DNA from: Streptomyces violaceoruber
GTDB taxonomy: Bacteria; Actinomycetota; Actinomycetes; Streptomycetales; Streptomycetaceae
Direction: 5' to 3'
Assembly (NCBI GenBank): GCA_000720805.1
Contig: JODI01000015.1
Coordinates: 66,517 to 130,516, forward strand
DNA length: 64,000 bases
This document shows, piece after piece, positions 42,257 to 51,208 of the stretch (positions are counted from its first letter, which is position 1; each line of letters starts with the position of its first letter). The position numbers and the translations under genes were made by a program. Under the pieces are notes generated by a model, which saw only the letters and a list, made by a program, of their open reading frames with translations, did no database searches and was not told the origin of the DNA.

Positions 42257-42952
42257 TCACATGCTGCCCGGACTGTCGCCGCTGATACCGAGTCGTTCCG
42301 CGAGTTCGTGGGCGCCGATACCGAAGGTCTGCCGGATCCGTACGCCGTCGGGGCCGACGTCGAAGACGCCGTGGTCGGTGTAGACGCGGCTGACGCAGCC
42401 GACGCCGGTGAGCGGGTAGGTGCACCGCGGGACGAGCTTGGGCTCTCCGGAGCGGGTGAAGAGCGTCATCATCACGTAGACGTCCTTCGCGCCGATGGCG
42501 AGGTCCATGGCGCCGCCGACGGCGGGGATGGCGTCGGGCTTGCCGGTGTGCCAGTTGGCCAGGTCGCCGTTGACGGCTACCTGGTAGGCGCCGAGGACGC
42601 AGACATCGAGGTGGCCGCCGCGCATCATCGCGAAGGAGTCGGCGTGGTGGAAGTACGCGGCCCCCGGCAGCTCGGTCACCGGGACCTTGCCGGCGTTGGT
42701 CAGGTCGGGGTCGACGGCGTCACCCTCGGCCTTCGGACCCATGTTGAGCATGCCGTTCTCGGTGTGCAGCACCACCCCGGAGTCGGCCGGCAGGTGGTCG
42801 GCGATCTTGGTGGGCTGTCCGATACCGAGGTTGACGAAGGCGCCGGCCGGGATGTCCCGTGCGATGACGGCGGCCAGTTCGTCCATCGAGAGCCGGTGGT
42901 CGGCGCTCCTCGGCGCCCCGGCGTGGGCCTGGCCGCTTGACGTGGTGGTCAT
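42257..42952 (-). CDS. pcaJ: 3-oxoadipate CoA-transferase subunit B
   Basis: A 231-residue CoA-transferase beta subunit. The family's ENGMLNMGP motif carries the catalytic Glu, and FVNLGIGQPTKIADHLP is at the start. It forms the enzyme with the alpha subunit encoded just upstream (ATGA overlap), moving CoA from succinyl-CoA to 3-oxoadipate. The thiolase encoded upstream completes the beta-ketoadipate pathway, so adipate over acetoacetate is favoured as substrate. The ATG has a GGGGC-type weak ribosome-binding site. Confidence 0.88.
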   Translation of the reverse strand: MTTTSSGQAHAGAPRSADHRLSMDELAAVIARDIPAGAFVNLGIGQPTKIADHLPADSGVVLHTENGMLNMGPKAEGDAVDPDLTNAGKVPVTELPGAAYFHHADSFAMMRGGHLDVCVLGAYQVAVNGDLANWHTGKPDAIPAVGGAMDLAIGAKDVYVMMTLFTRSGEPKLVPRCTYPLTGVGCVSRVYTDHGVFDVGPDGVRIRQTFGIGAHELAERLGISGDSPGSM

Positions 42953-43644
42953 CGTGCCCCTTGCACTGTGTAGTGACGGGTCTTCACCGGAACGACCCGG
43001 TCGACGTAGATGGACGGGGTGACGATCGCCTCGGGGTCGAGTTTCCCGGGCTCGACGACCTCGTCGACCTGGACGATGGTCGTCGTCGCGGCCGTGGCCA
43101 TGACCGGTCCGAAGTTGCGGGCGGTCTTGCGGTAGACGAGGTTGCCCATCGCATCCGCGACGTGCGCGCCGATCAGCGCGTAGTCGCCCTTGATGGGATA
43201 CTCCAGCAGGTATGTCCGGCCGTCGATCTCACGCACCTCCTTGCCCTCGGCCAGCGGCGTGCCGACCGCGGTCGGGCAGTAGAACGCGCCGATGCCCGCA
43301 CCGGCCGCGCGCATCCGCTCGGCGAGGTTGCCCTGCGGCACCACTTCGAGCTCGATCTTCCCCTCGCGGTAGAGGCCGTCGAAGACCCAGGAGTCGGCCT
43401 GGCGCGGGAAGGAGCAGAGCACCTTGCGCACCCGGCCCGCGGCCAGCAGCGCGGCCAGCCCCACGTCGCCGTTGCCGGCGTTGTTGGACACGATCGTGAG
43501 GTCCTTCGCCCCCTGCCGGATCAGCGCTTCGATCAGGTCGAACGGCATCCCGGCCAGGCCGAAGCCACCGACGAGGACGGTGGAGCCGTCCTCGATGCCG
43601 GCGACCGCCGCGTCGGCGCTCTCGACGATCTCCGCCCGGCTCAT
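42949..43644 (-). CDS. pcaI: 3-oxoadipate CoA-transferase subunit A
   Basis: A 231-residue alpha subunit with VLVGGFGLAGMPFDLIEALI (CoA site), TIVSNNAGNGDVGLAAL and GNLVYRKTARNFGPVMATAA. It pairs with PcaJ. The ATG overlaps the stop of the thiolase gene upstream and its own stop overlaps pcaJ. The order pcaF-pcaI-pcaJ is one transcript. Confidence 0.88.
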   Translation of the reverse strand: MSRAEIVESADAAVAGIEDGSTVLVGGFGLAGMPFDLIEALIRQGAKDLTIVSNNAGNGDVGLAALLAAGRVRKVLCSFPRQADSWVFDGLYREGKIELEVVPQGNLAERMRAAGAGIGAFYCPTAVGTPLAEGKEVREIDGRTYLLEYPIKGDYALIGAHVADAMGNLVYRKTARNFGPVMATAATTTIVQVDEVVEPGKLDPEAIVTPSIYVDRVVPVKTRHYTVQGAR

Positions 43645-44846
43645 CGGGCCGACTCCGTCACGTCGCAGTTCTCGAGTACGACGGCCAGCCCCTGCCCGAC
43701 CCCGATGCAGATCGCGGCGACGCCGTAGCGCTGCTTCGTCTCGCGCAGCACCTTGGCCAGCGTGGCGAGGACGCGGCCGCCCGAGGCGCCCAGCGGGTGC
43801 CCGATCGCGATGGCGCCGCCCTTCTGGTTGACGATGGCGGGGTCCACCTTCCACGCGTCGAGGCAGGCGAGCGACTGCACGGCGAACGCCTCGTTGAGCT
43901 CGACCGCGCCCACCTGGTCCCAGCGGATCCCGGCCCGGGCCAGCGCGCGGTTCGCGGCCTCGACCGGGGCGTAGCCGAAGGCCTGGGGCTCCAGTGCCAT
44001 CACGCCGCGCCCGGCGATGCGGGCGATCGGGTCGGCTCCGATGGTGGTCGCGGCCCTCTCGCTGCCCAGCAGCACCGCGGAGGCGCCGTCGTTGAGCGGG
44101 CTGGCGTTGCCCGCGGTGATGGTGCCGCCCTGCTCCGGCGTGCGGAAGACCGGCTTCAGTGTGGCCAGGACCTCCGGCGTGGATCCGGCCCGGATGCTCT
44201 CGTCGCGGGTCAGGCCGGCGCCCTCTACCGGCACCACGAGGTCGTCGTAGAAGCCCGACTCCCATGCCTGGTCGGCGAGTTGGTGGGAGCGAGCGGCGAA
44301 CCCGTCCTGCCGCTCGCGGGAGATCCCGAAGCGCTCCTGGAGCTGCTCGTTGGCCTCGCCGAGGCTGACCGTCCACTCCTTCGGCATGCGCGGGTTGACC
44401 AGCCGCCAGCCGAGCGTGGTGGAGACGGCGGTGACGTCGCCGGCCGGGAACGGCTTCGCCGACTTGGGCAGCACCCACGGCGCGCGCGTCATCGACTCCA
44501 CGCCGCCGGTCAGTACCACCTCGGCATCGCCGGACTCGATCGTGCGACTGGCCGTCATCGCCGCGTCGAGGCTCGATCCGCACAGCCGGTTGACCGTGGT
44601 GCCGGGCACGCTCACCGGGAGCCCGGCGAGCAGCGCCGCCATCCGGCCGACGTTGCGGTTCTCCTCGCCGGCGCCGTTGGCGTTGCCCCACACGACGTCG
44701 TCGATCGCGAAGTGGTCGAGACCCGGCACCCTGGCGAGCGTCGAGGTGATCGCGGCGGCGGCGAGGTCGTCGGGGCGGACGCCGGCCAGCGCGCCGTTGA
44801 AGCGGCCGAACGGCGTCCGCGTCGCGGCGTAGATGAAAGCACTCAT
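43641..44846 (-). CDS. pcaF: 3-oxoadipyl-CoA thiolase
   Basis: A 401-residue thiolase with the nucleophile in NRLCGSSLDAAMTASR, His in IAIGHPLGASGGRVLATL and Cys in AAICIGVGQGLAVVLE. It splits 3-oxoadipyl-CoA into succinyl-CoA and acetyl-CoA. Length and the first-in-operon position fit PcaF. The ATG is about 70 bp from the divergent LysR gene and its promoter. Confidence 0.88.
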   Translation of the reverse strand: MSAFIYAATRTPFGRFNGALAGVRPDDLAAAAITSTLARVPGLDHFAIDDVVWGNANGAGEENRNVGRMAALLAGLPVSVPGTTVNRLCGSSLDAAMTASRTIESGDAEVVLTGGVESMTRAPWVLPKSAKPFPAGDVTAVSTTLGWRLVNPRMPKEWTVSLGEANEQLQERFGISRERQDGFAARSHQLADQAWESGFYDDLVVPVEGAGLTRDESIRAGSTPEVLATLKPVFRTPEQGGTITAGNASPLNDGASAVLLGSERAATTIGADPIARIAGRGVMALEPQAFGYAPVEAANRALARAGIRWDQVGAVELNEAFAVQSLACLDAWKVDPAIVNQKGGAIAIGHPLGASGGRVLATLAKVLRETKQRYGVAAICIGVGQGLAVVLENCDVTESAR

Positions 44847-44875
44847 GACAGCGACGCTAACCCCAAGGAGCGATA

Positions 44876-44897
44876 TTCTGAAGTACGCATATCAGAA
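44876..44897. promoter_or_regulatory. LysR-type recognition site between pcaF and its regulator
   Basis: TTCTGA (44876-44881) and TCAGAA (44892-44897) form a perfect inverted repeat with a 10-bp spacer, which fits the LysR T-N11-A type. It lies in the 71-bp gap between divergent pcaF and the LysR gene, the standard place for such a site. Confidence 0.65.
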
Positions 44898-44917
44898 CCC
44901 ATTGATACGGACGATAT

Positions 44918-45811
44918 ATGGATCTGCGCCATCTGCGGTACTTCGTGGCCGTGGCCGAGGAGCGCCACTTCGGTCGCGCCGCCGAACGGCTCCACATGGC
45001 CCAGCCGCCGCTCTCCACGCAGATCCGCCAGCTCGAGGCCGAACTCGGTGTCGAACTGCTCCACCGCACCACCCGCCGCGTCGACCTCACCGAAGCCGGC
45101 CGGGCCTACCTCGAGCGGGCGCGCGCGATCCTCGCCGACGTCGACGGGGCCGCGCACCACGCACGGCTCGTCGCCGCCGGCGCGGTGGGCCACCTCTCGA
45201 TCGGGTGCGTGGGCTCGGCGACGTACAGCCTCCTGCCCGCGCTCTCGCGCCGCCTCACGGAGGAGCTTCCCGGCGTCGACTTCTCCTTCCGCGGCGAGAT
45301 GCTGGCGCCCGACCAGGTCGAGGCGCTGCGCACCGGCGCGATCGATGTCGCGCTGCTGCGCCCACCGGCGGCCGACCTCTCCCTCACCGTGCACACCCTG
45401 CGCCGGGACCGGCTCGTCGTCGCCGTACCGGTGGACCACCCCCTCGCCCGCCGGAAACGGCTGCGCGCCGCGGACCTCGCCGGTGCCGACCTGATCGTGC
45501 ACTCCGCCGACCGCCGGTCGGTGATGTACGACGTCGTGCTGGGCCTGCTGCGAGACGCCGGTGTCGAACCGCACATCCGCCACGAGGTCGGCGAGACCTC
45601 GACACTGGTCACGCTCGTGGCCGGCGGCCTCGGCGTCGCCGTCGTACCCGAGCCCGTGACCGCGCTGGCGCTCGACGGCGTCGCCTACCTACCGCTGGCC
45701 GGACCCGACGCACGTGTGGAGCTGGCCGTCGCCCACCGCACGGACCGCTCCGAGCCGCACCTGGCGCGCACCGTGGGGATCATCCGGGCCACGGTCTGCC
45801 TACCTGGGTGA
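44918..45811 (+). CDS. LysR-family regulator of the pca operon
   Basis: A 297-residue regulator. The N-terminal winged helix reads LRHLRYFVAVAEERHFGRAAERLHMAQPPLSTQIRQLEAELG in family-typical segments, followed by the LysR substrate-binding domain (VGCVGSATYSLLPALSR). It is divergent from pcaFIJ with an LTTR-like box between. It probably activates pca genes in response to a beta-ketoadipate pathway intermediate. Its last codons overlap the decayed ricin-type tail on the other strand. Confidence 0.88.
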   Translation: MDLRHLRYFVAVAEERHFGRAAERLHMAQPPLSTQIRQLEAELGVELLHRTTRRVDLTEAGRAYLERARAILADVDGAAHHARLVAAGAVGHLSIGCVGSATYSLLPALSRRLTEELPGVDFSFRGEMLAPDQVEALRTGAIDVALLRPPAADLSLTVHTLRRDRLVVAVPVDHPLARRKRLRAADLAGADLIVHSADRRSVMYDVVLGLLRDAGVEPHIRHEVGETSTLVTLVAGGLGVAVVPEPVTALALDGVAYLPLAGPDARVELAVAHRTDRSEPHLARTVGIIRATVCLPG

Positions 45812-45907
45812 AGGTGAAGGTCTGGTTGCCACGCCATGGCGGGCCCATTGGATGAGCTGGACGCCGTCGGCGGTGGAGCTGCCAGCAGGTCCAGGCAGTT
45901 GCCGCCG
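45783..45907 (-). pseudogene. Frame-shifted remnant of a ricin-type (CBM13) repeat after the GH43 gene
   Basis: Directly after the GH43 stop the minus strand reads, in three successive frames, SNGGNCLDL, GSSTADGVQLIQW and GNQTFTFTQVG. These are the consecutive elements of a ricin B repeat (C-x-D, GT-x-V-Q-L-W, N-Q-x-W). At least two frame changes separate them, so the GH43 protein probably once had a C-terminal carbohydrate-binding module and lost it by small indels. Confidence 0.65.
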
Positions 45908-47413
45908 TTACTCCCCTGACGGTGCGGGCAGCGTGACGCCGAGGGCCGCCGGGGTGCCGAAGTCCGGTGTGCCGTCGGCGTTCCAGGTGAACTTCTGCGC
46001 TCTGGTGCTGCGGTTCATGTCGCAGCCGCCGGAGGCGGAACTGTTGGCGTGGTAGACCATCCAGTCCTCCGTCCCGTCGGGCGACTTGAAGAAGCCGTTG
46101 TGGCCGGGGCCGTACACGCCGTTGGCGTTGGACCTCTGGAAGACCGGGTTCGGCGACTTGACCCAGGAGGAGGAGCTGAGCGGGTCGCCGCCGTTGTAGG
46201 TGAGCATTCCCAGTTTGTAGTCGGGCGTGGAGCAGTGGCTGGCGGAGTAGACGATGAACGTCCTGCCGCCCCGCTGGAGGACTTCGGCGCCTTCGTTGAC
46301 CGCGCCGCCCACCGTCTCCCAGCTGTAGGTGGGGGTGGACAGCACCCGGCGGCTGCCGCTCGCGGTCCACGGGTTGGACAGCGGCCGGATGAACATGGGC
46401 TGCGAGCCGTTGTAGAAGGTGCCGAGGAGGTAGAGCTTGCCGTCCAGTCGCAGAATGCTCGGGTCCAGCTCCCAGGTGTTGTCCTGGGTCGGGTCGAGCA
46501 GGTCGGCCTTGAAGGCGTAGGGCCCCATCGGGTCCAGGCCGGCGCTCTCCAGCACGTGGATCCGCTGGGTGCCCAGGTCGTACGGCTCCCGTCCGGCCGT
46601 GTAGTAGAAGTACCACCGCTTTCCGTTGGGGCCGTCGAGCAGGTGGAACTCCGGGGCCCACATCGTGCCGGCGCCGTTGGGCCGGGTGAGGTTGAAGATC
46701 ACCTGGTCGGTGGCGGTGGCGAGCCCCGCGAGGGTGGGGGCCTTGCGCATGGTGACCGTCGAGTTCCAGGTGGTGGTGGCGAGGTAGTAGTACCCGTCGT
46801 AGTACGTCAGCCAGGGGTCGGGTCCGTGCTGGGAGAGCGGGTTGGTGAAGGTGTGCGGGCTCGTGGAGCCGCCGGTGAAGCCGGGCAGCCGCCACACCCT
46901 GCCGTTCGCGGCGGCGCACGGCAGCTGCACCAGGTCGGCGTTCGAGGCCGACGAACCACCGCTCGGTGTCACGCACTTGCCGGAGCTGACGGAGACCAGG
47001 TTGAAGGTCTTGTCGGTGCCGCTCACCGACACCGGCATGAGCCGCCACTGCTGGTTGGTCCCGCCGTGGCAGGGCCACTGGATGATCGCGGCGTTGTCCG
47101 CCGTGGACGCGCCGTGGACGTCGACGCACTGGCCGGACTGGGTGGTGATCGTGTAGGTGTCGCTCGACCCCGCGACGGGAGTGAAGCCGAGGTTCTGGTT
47201 CGCTCCGGAACCGCACGCGAACGCGCGCAGCTGTGTTCCGTCGGTCGACGAACTGTTCGGCAGATCAAGGCAGTTGCCGCCGTTCTGGTTCACCCCGGGC
47301 GAGGTGAACGTGGCGGCCGCGGCAGCTGGTGGAGGGCCCACCAGGAAGGCGACCACGATGGCGAGCACGGCGGTGAGCACGGACAGGAATCTGGAACGGG
47401 TCACTGGGCACAC
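45908..47413 (-). CDS. Secreted GH43 glycosidase with N-terminal ricin-type lectin domain
   Basis: A 501-residue secreted protein. It has a signal peptide (ending near AAAA), a ricin B (CBM13) domain at about 40-175 with repeated CLDL/NQ-x-W-R motifs, and a five-bladed GH43 domain from about 185. The catalytic Asp is in HGPDPWLTYYDGYYYLATTT and the Glu probably in VNEGAEVL. GH43 enzymes release arabinose or xylose from plant polymers. The gene lies next to a large glycosidase gene, both likely controlled by the LacI protein at 51209. The C-terminal module is broken (45783-45907). Confidence 0.85.
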   Translation of the reverse strand: MCPVTRSRFLSVLTAVLAIVVAFLVGPPPAAAAATFTSPGVNQNGGNCLDLPNSSSTDGTQLRAFACGSGANQNLGFTPVAGSSDTYTITTQSGQCVDVHGASTADNAAIIQWPCHGGTNQQWRLMPVSVSGTDKTFNLVSVSSGKCVTPSGGSSASNADLVQLPCAAANGRVWRLPGFTGGSTSPHTFTNPLSQHGPDPWLTYYDGYYYLATTTWNSTVTMRKAPTLAGLATATDQVIFNLTRPNGAGTMWAPEFHLLDGPNGKRWYFYYTAGREPYDLGTQRIHVLESAGLDPMGPYAFKADLLDPTQDNTWELDPSILRLDGKLYLLGTFYNGSQPMFIRPLSNPWTASGSRRVLSTPTYSWETVGGAVNEGAEVLQRGGRTFIVYSASHCSTPDYKLGMLTYNGGDPLSSSSWVKSPNPVFQRSNANGVYGPGHNGFFKSPDGTEDWMVYHANSSASGGCDMNRSTRAQKFTWNADGTPDFGTPAALGVTLPAPSGE

Positions 47414-47416
47414 CCT

Positions 47417-50400
47417 TCATCGCTCGGAGGTGGTGGTGGGGCCGTACACCTTGGTCTCCAGGAGCCCGACGGAGTTGGTGCCGTTGCCCGTGAGCAGCAT
47501 CCGCAGTCGCGTGGTGTTCGTCGGGGTGAACGTGACGGTGTTGTACTGGTTCCTGGCCAGGGGGTAGCCGCTCGTCCCGGGTAGGTCCACGTAGGCGCTG
47601 CCGTTCCAGTACTGGAGTTTCCATGAGGCGGGCAGGTTGATGCCCTCGTCGTCGTCGAAGAAGTACACCTCGGCCTTGTTGATGGTCTTCGGCGACGGCC
47701 AGGTCAGTTCGGCCCATTGCTGTCCGGTCTCGGGCCAGGTGCCCCACCGCGGGTTCACGGTGTCGTTGGACGAGGGCGGGTCGATGCCGTCGTTGACGGC
47801 GGCGACGTTCTCCCAGGGGGAGGTGTACGACGCGGAGGCCGTCGCGGACGTCGCCAGGTTGGCCGGTGGCTGGACGCCACCTCGGTTGAAGATCTTCACC
47901 TCGGTGAGACCCGTCTTCGCCCCCGAGGCGTTGGTGGCGAGGACTCTCACGCGTTGGGCGTTGACCGCGGGGAACCGCACCAGGTTGTAGTTGGCCCGGG
48001 GTGTCGCCGGGCTCTTGGTCTGACCGGGCGCGTCCACCCACGTAGTGCCGTCGTGGTACTGGATGGTGTACGCGGACGGGGCCCGGTAGGCGGTGCTCGC
48101 CGGGCGGCTGTCCTTGAAGTGGGGGCGCACCTCGTTGAACGTGCGGGCGGTGCCGAGGTTCAGCTCGTACCAGTCCTGGTTGTTGGGGGAGCCGCCGGCG
48201 CCCCAGAACGGCTCGTTGGTGGGGTAGCCGTCGACCGCGCCGGAAAGGGTGCTGCCGGCGCCGGTGTAGGAGGCGGACGGCGTCGCTCCGGCTGCGAGGT
48301 TGGTCAGGTCGGCGGTCAGGTCGACGCCGGCCTTGGCGAACATGTCGACCAGCCGGGGGCTGTCCTGGACGACCTGGTTGGGGGACTTGAGGCCGGGGAC
48401 GGCCGTGTGGTGGGTGACCGTGCCGCTCGTGGTGACGTCACCGGTGGCCGGATCCCAGGTGAAGGGCACCAGCGAGTTGACGGTGGCGACCCGGTTGCCG
48501 TTGACGTAGACCGAGTACCCCTCCGGGACGCCCGGGTAGCGCACCACACCGTCGGCCGGGTCGTCCCAGACGACGGACAGGTCGGCGCCCCGGTAACGGA
48601 GGTTGTTGACGGTGAAGTGGTCCCAGCCGATGTCGATCGGGGAGAGCTCTACCTTGGCGTCGTTACGGGGCCGCAGGCCCGCCACATCCTCGATCACGGT
48701 CCAGTTGCTGCTGCCCAGGATGTTGTGGTGGATCCAGGAGCGGTAGTCGATCGAGCTGCCGTTCCAGTCGGCCCAGAACTCGTTGGCGTCCGGCCACCGG
48801 GTGTCGCCTCCGACGTACTGCGCCCAGGCGTTCCAGTAGAGCAGCTTCTTGTAGTCGGTCGCCTTCATCCAGGAGTTGGGGTAGTTGCGCAGCACCGAGG
48901 AGTACAGCCGGAACTGCACCGTCGAGTTGATGGTGGAGAAGTTGTTCGAGCCCGGGTTCCCCGCGTCGGCCGCCGCCTTCTTGTCGGCCTGGTTGGCCGT
49001 GTAGAAGGGGAAGACGGGGTATTGGGCCGGGTCGTCGAACAGACGCAGCGCCTGCTTGTAGGTCGCGGTGTTGGGGACGGCTCCGACCGAGAATGGGTAG
49101 TAGTTGTTGATCTCCTTCCACGGCACCCACTCGTTGGTCGACTTCAGCCGGTGCTCGAACAGTTGCCGGTTCGGGTTCCACAGCACGTTGACGATCGCGT
49201 CCTTGATCTGCGTCGCGAGCGTGCGCATCTCGGTGGCCTTGGCCGTGTTGCCGGTCGCCTCGTAGGCCTGCGCGGCGGCGAGCGCGCCGCTGTACTGGTA
49301 GGCGGACTCGGCGCGGTCCATGGTGCCGGGCTTCCAGTGGAAGGAGACCGCGTCGGCGTCGTTGCCGGTCAGGGCGCCCCAGTCGTACTCGATCAGCTTG
49401 TTGTTGTCGTGGTCGTAGTACGCGAGTTGGCCCTTGACGTCGCCCTCCGCGTAGTGGGCGAGGTTGCCGGCGATCGCCGGCTGGCCGCCGTGGATCTGGT
49501 AGCTCTTCCAGGCCGCCTCGGCGATGTACTGGGTGTAGCTGTTGGACCAGTTCTCCGGGTCGCCCGGGTTGTCGAGGAAGCGGCCGCCCTTGGAGACCTG
49601 CCCGACACTGAGCCAGTCCCCGTACGCGTAGGCCGGGTTGCGCAGGTACTTGAGGTCGTCGATGTGCATGGGCTGGGTGAGCGCGATCGCGTTGTTGTAG
49701 CCGAGGACGCCCTCGGTCGAGGTCGGGAACTGGAAGGTCTGCCCGGGGATGTCGGCGTCGAGGTTGTTGAAGCGCATCAGCCACCAGCGGTAGTAGACGC
49801 TCTTCTTGATCGCGGGCTCGGGTACGTCGATGTAGGGCACGTTCTGCGCCCACCACAGGTTGTAGGCCCTGACATGGGTCGCGAACGCGGTCGCGGGGGA
49901 GTGGCCCGCGTAGGCGTTGTACTCCGTGAGGGACTCGGGGATCTCGTCGGTGACGAAGCCCATGACCACTTTCGTGGTCACCGTGGCTCCGGCCGCGATC
50001 GTCACCGACCGGTTGAGGCCGCCGCTGGAGACGGTGAAGCCGTCGCCGGTGAGCCGCGGGCGGATGGTCGTGAGGTTGTTGTAGGCGTTCACCTGCCCGG
50101 TCAGTTCGCTGCCGGCGCCCGTGGTGGCGTACGGGGAGGTCGCCCGTAACTGGAGTGTGGTGGAGCTGGTGCCGTTGTTCTTGATGGACAGGTTGGTCAC
50201 GGCGACGTTGTTGTCGGTGATGAACTTGGTCTGGTTGACGGTGACCGAGCCGTTGGTGTGCACGCTCTTCCAGTAGCTGGGGGCCTGCAGGCGCTGGGAG
50301 ACCTGCTCCGTGAAGGTGCCAGGGCTGATCGCGACGGTGTAGGCGCTGTTGTCGTTGATGCTCTCCCAGTAGGCGACCTTCCCGCCGAACCCCAGCTTTG

Positions 50401-50686
50401 AGGGGTCGTGTTCCTTCATGAAGACGGCGCGGCCACGGCTCATCAGCCAGGGGCCGGCCGGGTCGTCGCCGGAGCGGGCCAGCAGGCGGTCCATCCAGAA
50501 GTCGGTTCCCGAACTCTCCGCGTCGTAGATGCTCCGCATCATGTCGCCCGGTGTGTAGGCGACGGGCGGGGACGGGATCGCGGGGCCGCCGAAGGTGGGG
50601 AACCCGATGGTCTGCGCCGCGTGGGCCGGTGTCGCGGTGAGGACGGAACAGACGATGAGCGTCAGTGCGAGGAGGAGGCGCTTCAT
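47417..50686 (-). CDS. Secreted MGH1-like glycosidase with two discoidin modules
   Basis: A 1089-residue secreted protein. The signal peptide is MKRLLLALTLIVCSVLTATPAHA. A beta-sandwich region is followed by an alpha/alpha toroid domain (about 280-740; e.g. KKSVYYRWWLMRFNNLDADIPG and IEYDWGALTGNDADAVSFHW) resembling mannosylglycerate-hydrolase-like glycosidases. Residues about 800-940 and 950-1085 are F5/8-type C modules, each with a family-typical NLA...A start. The ATG at 50686 was chosen for the signal peptide; a longer upstream frame is leader. It probably acts on an arabinose-containing glycan, by neighbourhood. Confidence 0.82.
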   Translation of the reverse strand: MKRLLLALTLIVCSVLTATPAHAAQTIGFPTFGGPAIPSPPVAYTPGDMMRSIYDAESSGTDFWMDRLLARSGDDPAGPWLMSRGRAVFMKEHDPSKLGFGGKVAYWESINDNSAYTVAISPGTFTEQVSQRLQAPSYWKSVHTNGSVTVNQTKFITDNNVAVTNLSIKNNGTSSTTLQLRATSPYATTGAGSELTGQVNAYNNLTTIRPRLTGDGFTVSSGGLNRSVTIAAGATVTTKVVMGFVTDEIPESLTEYNAYAGHSPATAFATHVRAYNLWWAQNVPYIDVPEPAIKKSVYYRWWLMRFNNLDADIPGQTFQFPTSTEGVLGYNNAIALTQPMHIDDLKYLRNPAYAYGDWLSVGQVSKGGRFLDNPGDPENWSNSYTQYIAEAAWKSYQIHGGQPAIAGNLAHYAEGDVKGQLAYYDHDNNKLIEYDWGALTGNDADAVSFHWKPGTMDRAESAYQYSGALAAAQAYEATGNTAKATEMRTLATQIKDAIVNVLWNPNRQLFEHRLKSTNEWVPWKEINNYYPFSVGAVPNTATYKQALRLFDDPAQYPVFPFYTANQADKKAAADAGNPGSNNFSTINSTVQFRLYSSVLRNYPNSWMKATDYKKLLYWNAWAQYVGGDTRWPDANEFWADWNGSSIDYRSWIHHNILGSSNWTVIEDVAGLRPRNDAKVELSPIDIGWDHFTVNNLRYRGADLSVVWDDPADGVVRYPGVPEGYSVYVNGNRVATVNSLVPFTWDPATGDVTTSGTVTHHTAVPGLKSPNQVVQDSPRLVDMFAKAGVDLTADLTNLAAGATPSASYTGAGSTLSGAVDGYPTNEPFWGAGGSPNNQDWYELNLGTARTFNEVRPHFKDSRPASTAYRAPSAYTIQYHDGTTWVDAPGQTKSPATPRANYNLVRFPAVNAQRVRVLATNASGAKTGLTEVKIFNRGGVQPPANLATSATASASYTSPWENVAAVNDGIDPPSSNDTVNPRWGTWPETGQQWAELTWPSPKTINKAEVYFFDDDEGINLPASWKLQYWNGSAYVDLPGTSGYPLARNQYNTVTFTPTNTTRLRMLLTGNGTNSVGLLETKVYGPTTTSER

Positions 50687-50853
50687 CACAGGGCCTGCCG
50701 TTCCTGGACGCGCGGCGATTGAGCGGCCTGCGGGGCCGCGTTCAGCCGGAGCCGGGTCGTGCCGTCGTCGCCTCGTGCGCCGGCGTCGTGTCGGTGGAAC
50801 GCGCTGTCGGTCCCTGCGAGGACCGCCGTCCGTCGTCTTCTCATCGGATGCTC

Positions 50854-50892
50854 CCTGTCCAGTCGAACTGACCGGTCGACCTGTCCAGTCGA
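50854..50892. repeat. 13-bp direct repeat in the MGH1-like gene leader
   Basis: CCTGTCCAGTCGA occurs exactly at 50854-50866 and 50880-50892. The distance of 26 bp places both copies nearly on one face of the helix. Confidence 0.75.
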
Positions 50893-50958
50893 CGGCACGT
50901 GTCCGCACCCTGGCGCATGGTGACGGGGCATCGACGACCGTCGCTCATGTAGTGCTCA

Positions 50959-51046
50959 TGACATATCGACCATGGCGATGTGACATGGCGAAGTGCATAG
51001 CGGTGTGACATTGCTGTGTGGCGTGGCGGTGTGACATCACGTGGTG
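50959..51046. repeat. Degenerate 22-26-bp repeats carrying TGACAT
   Basis: TGACAT occurs at 50959, 50981, 51006 and 51032. The last three lie in 25-bp units of the form TGGCGGTGTGACAT plus variable bases. The even spacing suggests binding sites or a tandem expansion. Confidence 0.7.
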
Positions 51047-51127
51047 CACGGGGGAGCGCTGGAGGCGAAGCAGGGGACCGGTGAGGGGAGTGCCCCCTTG
51101 GGTCCCCGAGAGCCGCTGAAACGACCT

Positions 51128-51169
51128 AAAAGGTTTTCGCAACGTAAGTGCGCTCCCCGCAAGTGTCAA
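51128..51169 (-). promoter_or_regulatory. Promoter and LacI operator of the MGH1-like glycosidase gene
   Basis: On the minus strand TTGACA (51169-51164), 17-nt spacer and TACGTT (51146-51141) are followed one base later by CGAAAACCTTTT (51139-51128). The same core lies after the SBP promoter at 52405. It predicts a repressed transcript starting about 450 nt before the ATG. Confidence 0.7.
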
Positions 51170-51208
51170 GAGGTCTGGGAGAGGCCCCCGGGGCGCTGCC
51201 CGCGGCAC

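Larger units (their letters stand above)
50687..51208. other. 522-bp leader region of the MGH1-like gene with two repeat families
   Basis: The promoter and operator at 51128-51169 predict a transcript with a leader of about 450 nt. It carries CCTGTCCAGTCGA twice (50854, 50880; 26 bp apart) and a 25-bp degenerate repeat with TGACAT (50959-51046). No gene was seen. Long leaders with repeats could form a structured RNA or bind additional regulators. Confidence 0.6.

Noticed and set aside
47717..50149. 810-codon plus-strand frame opposite the MGH1-like glycosidase
   Set aside because: It reads as Val/Gly/Asp repeats with no motifs, while the opposite strand has a signal peptide, toroid domain and discoidin modules.
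50854..51046. CRISPR array
   Set aside because: Repeats are degenerate, 13-25 bp, with no unique spacers of regular length and no cas genes.
50945..51208. Small minus-strand gene with repeated MSHRH segments
   Set aside because: It would start upstream of the predicted promoter and its repeats come from the 25-bp DNA repeat; no ribosome-binding site.
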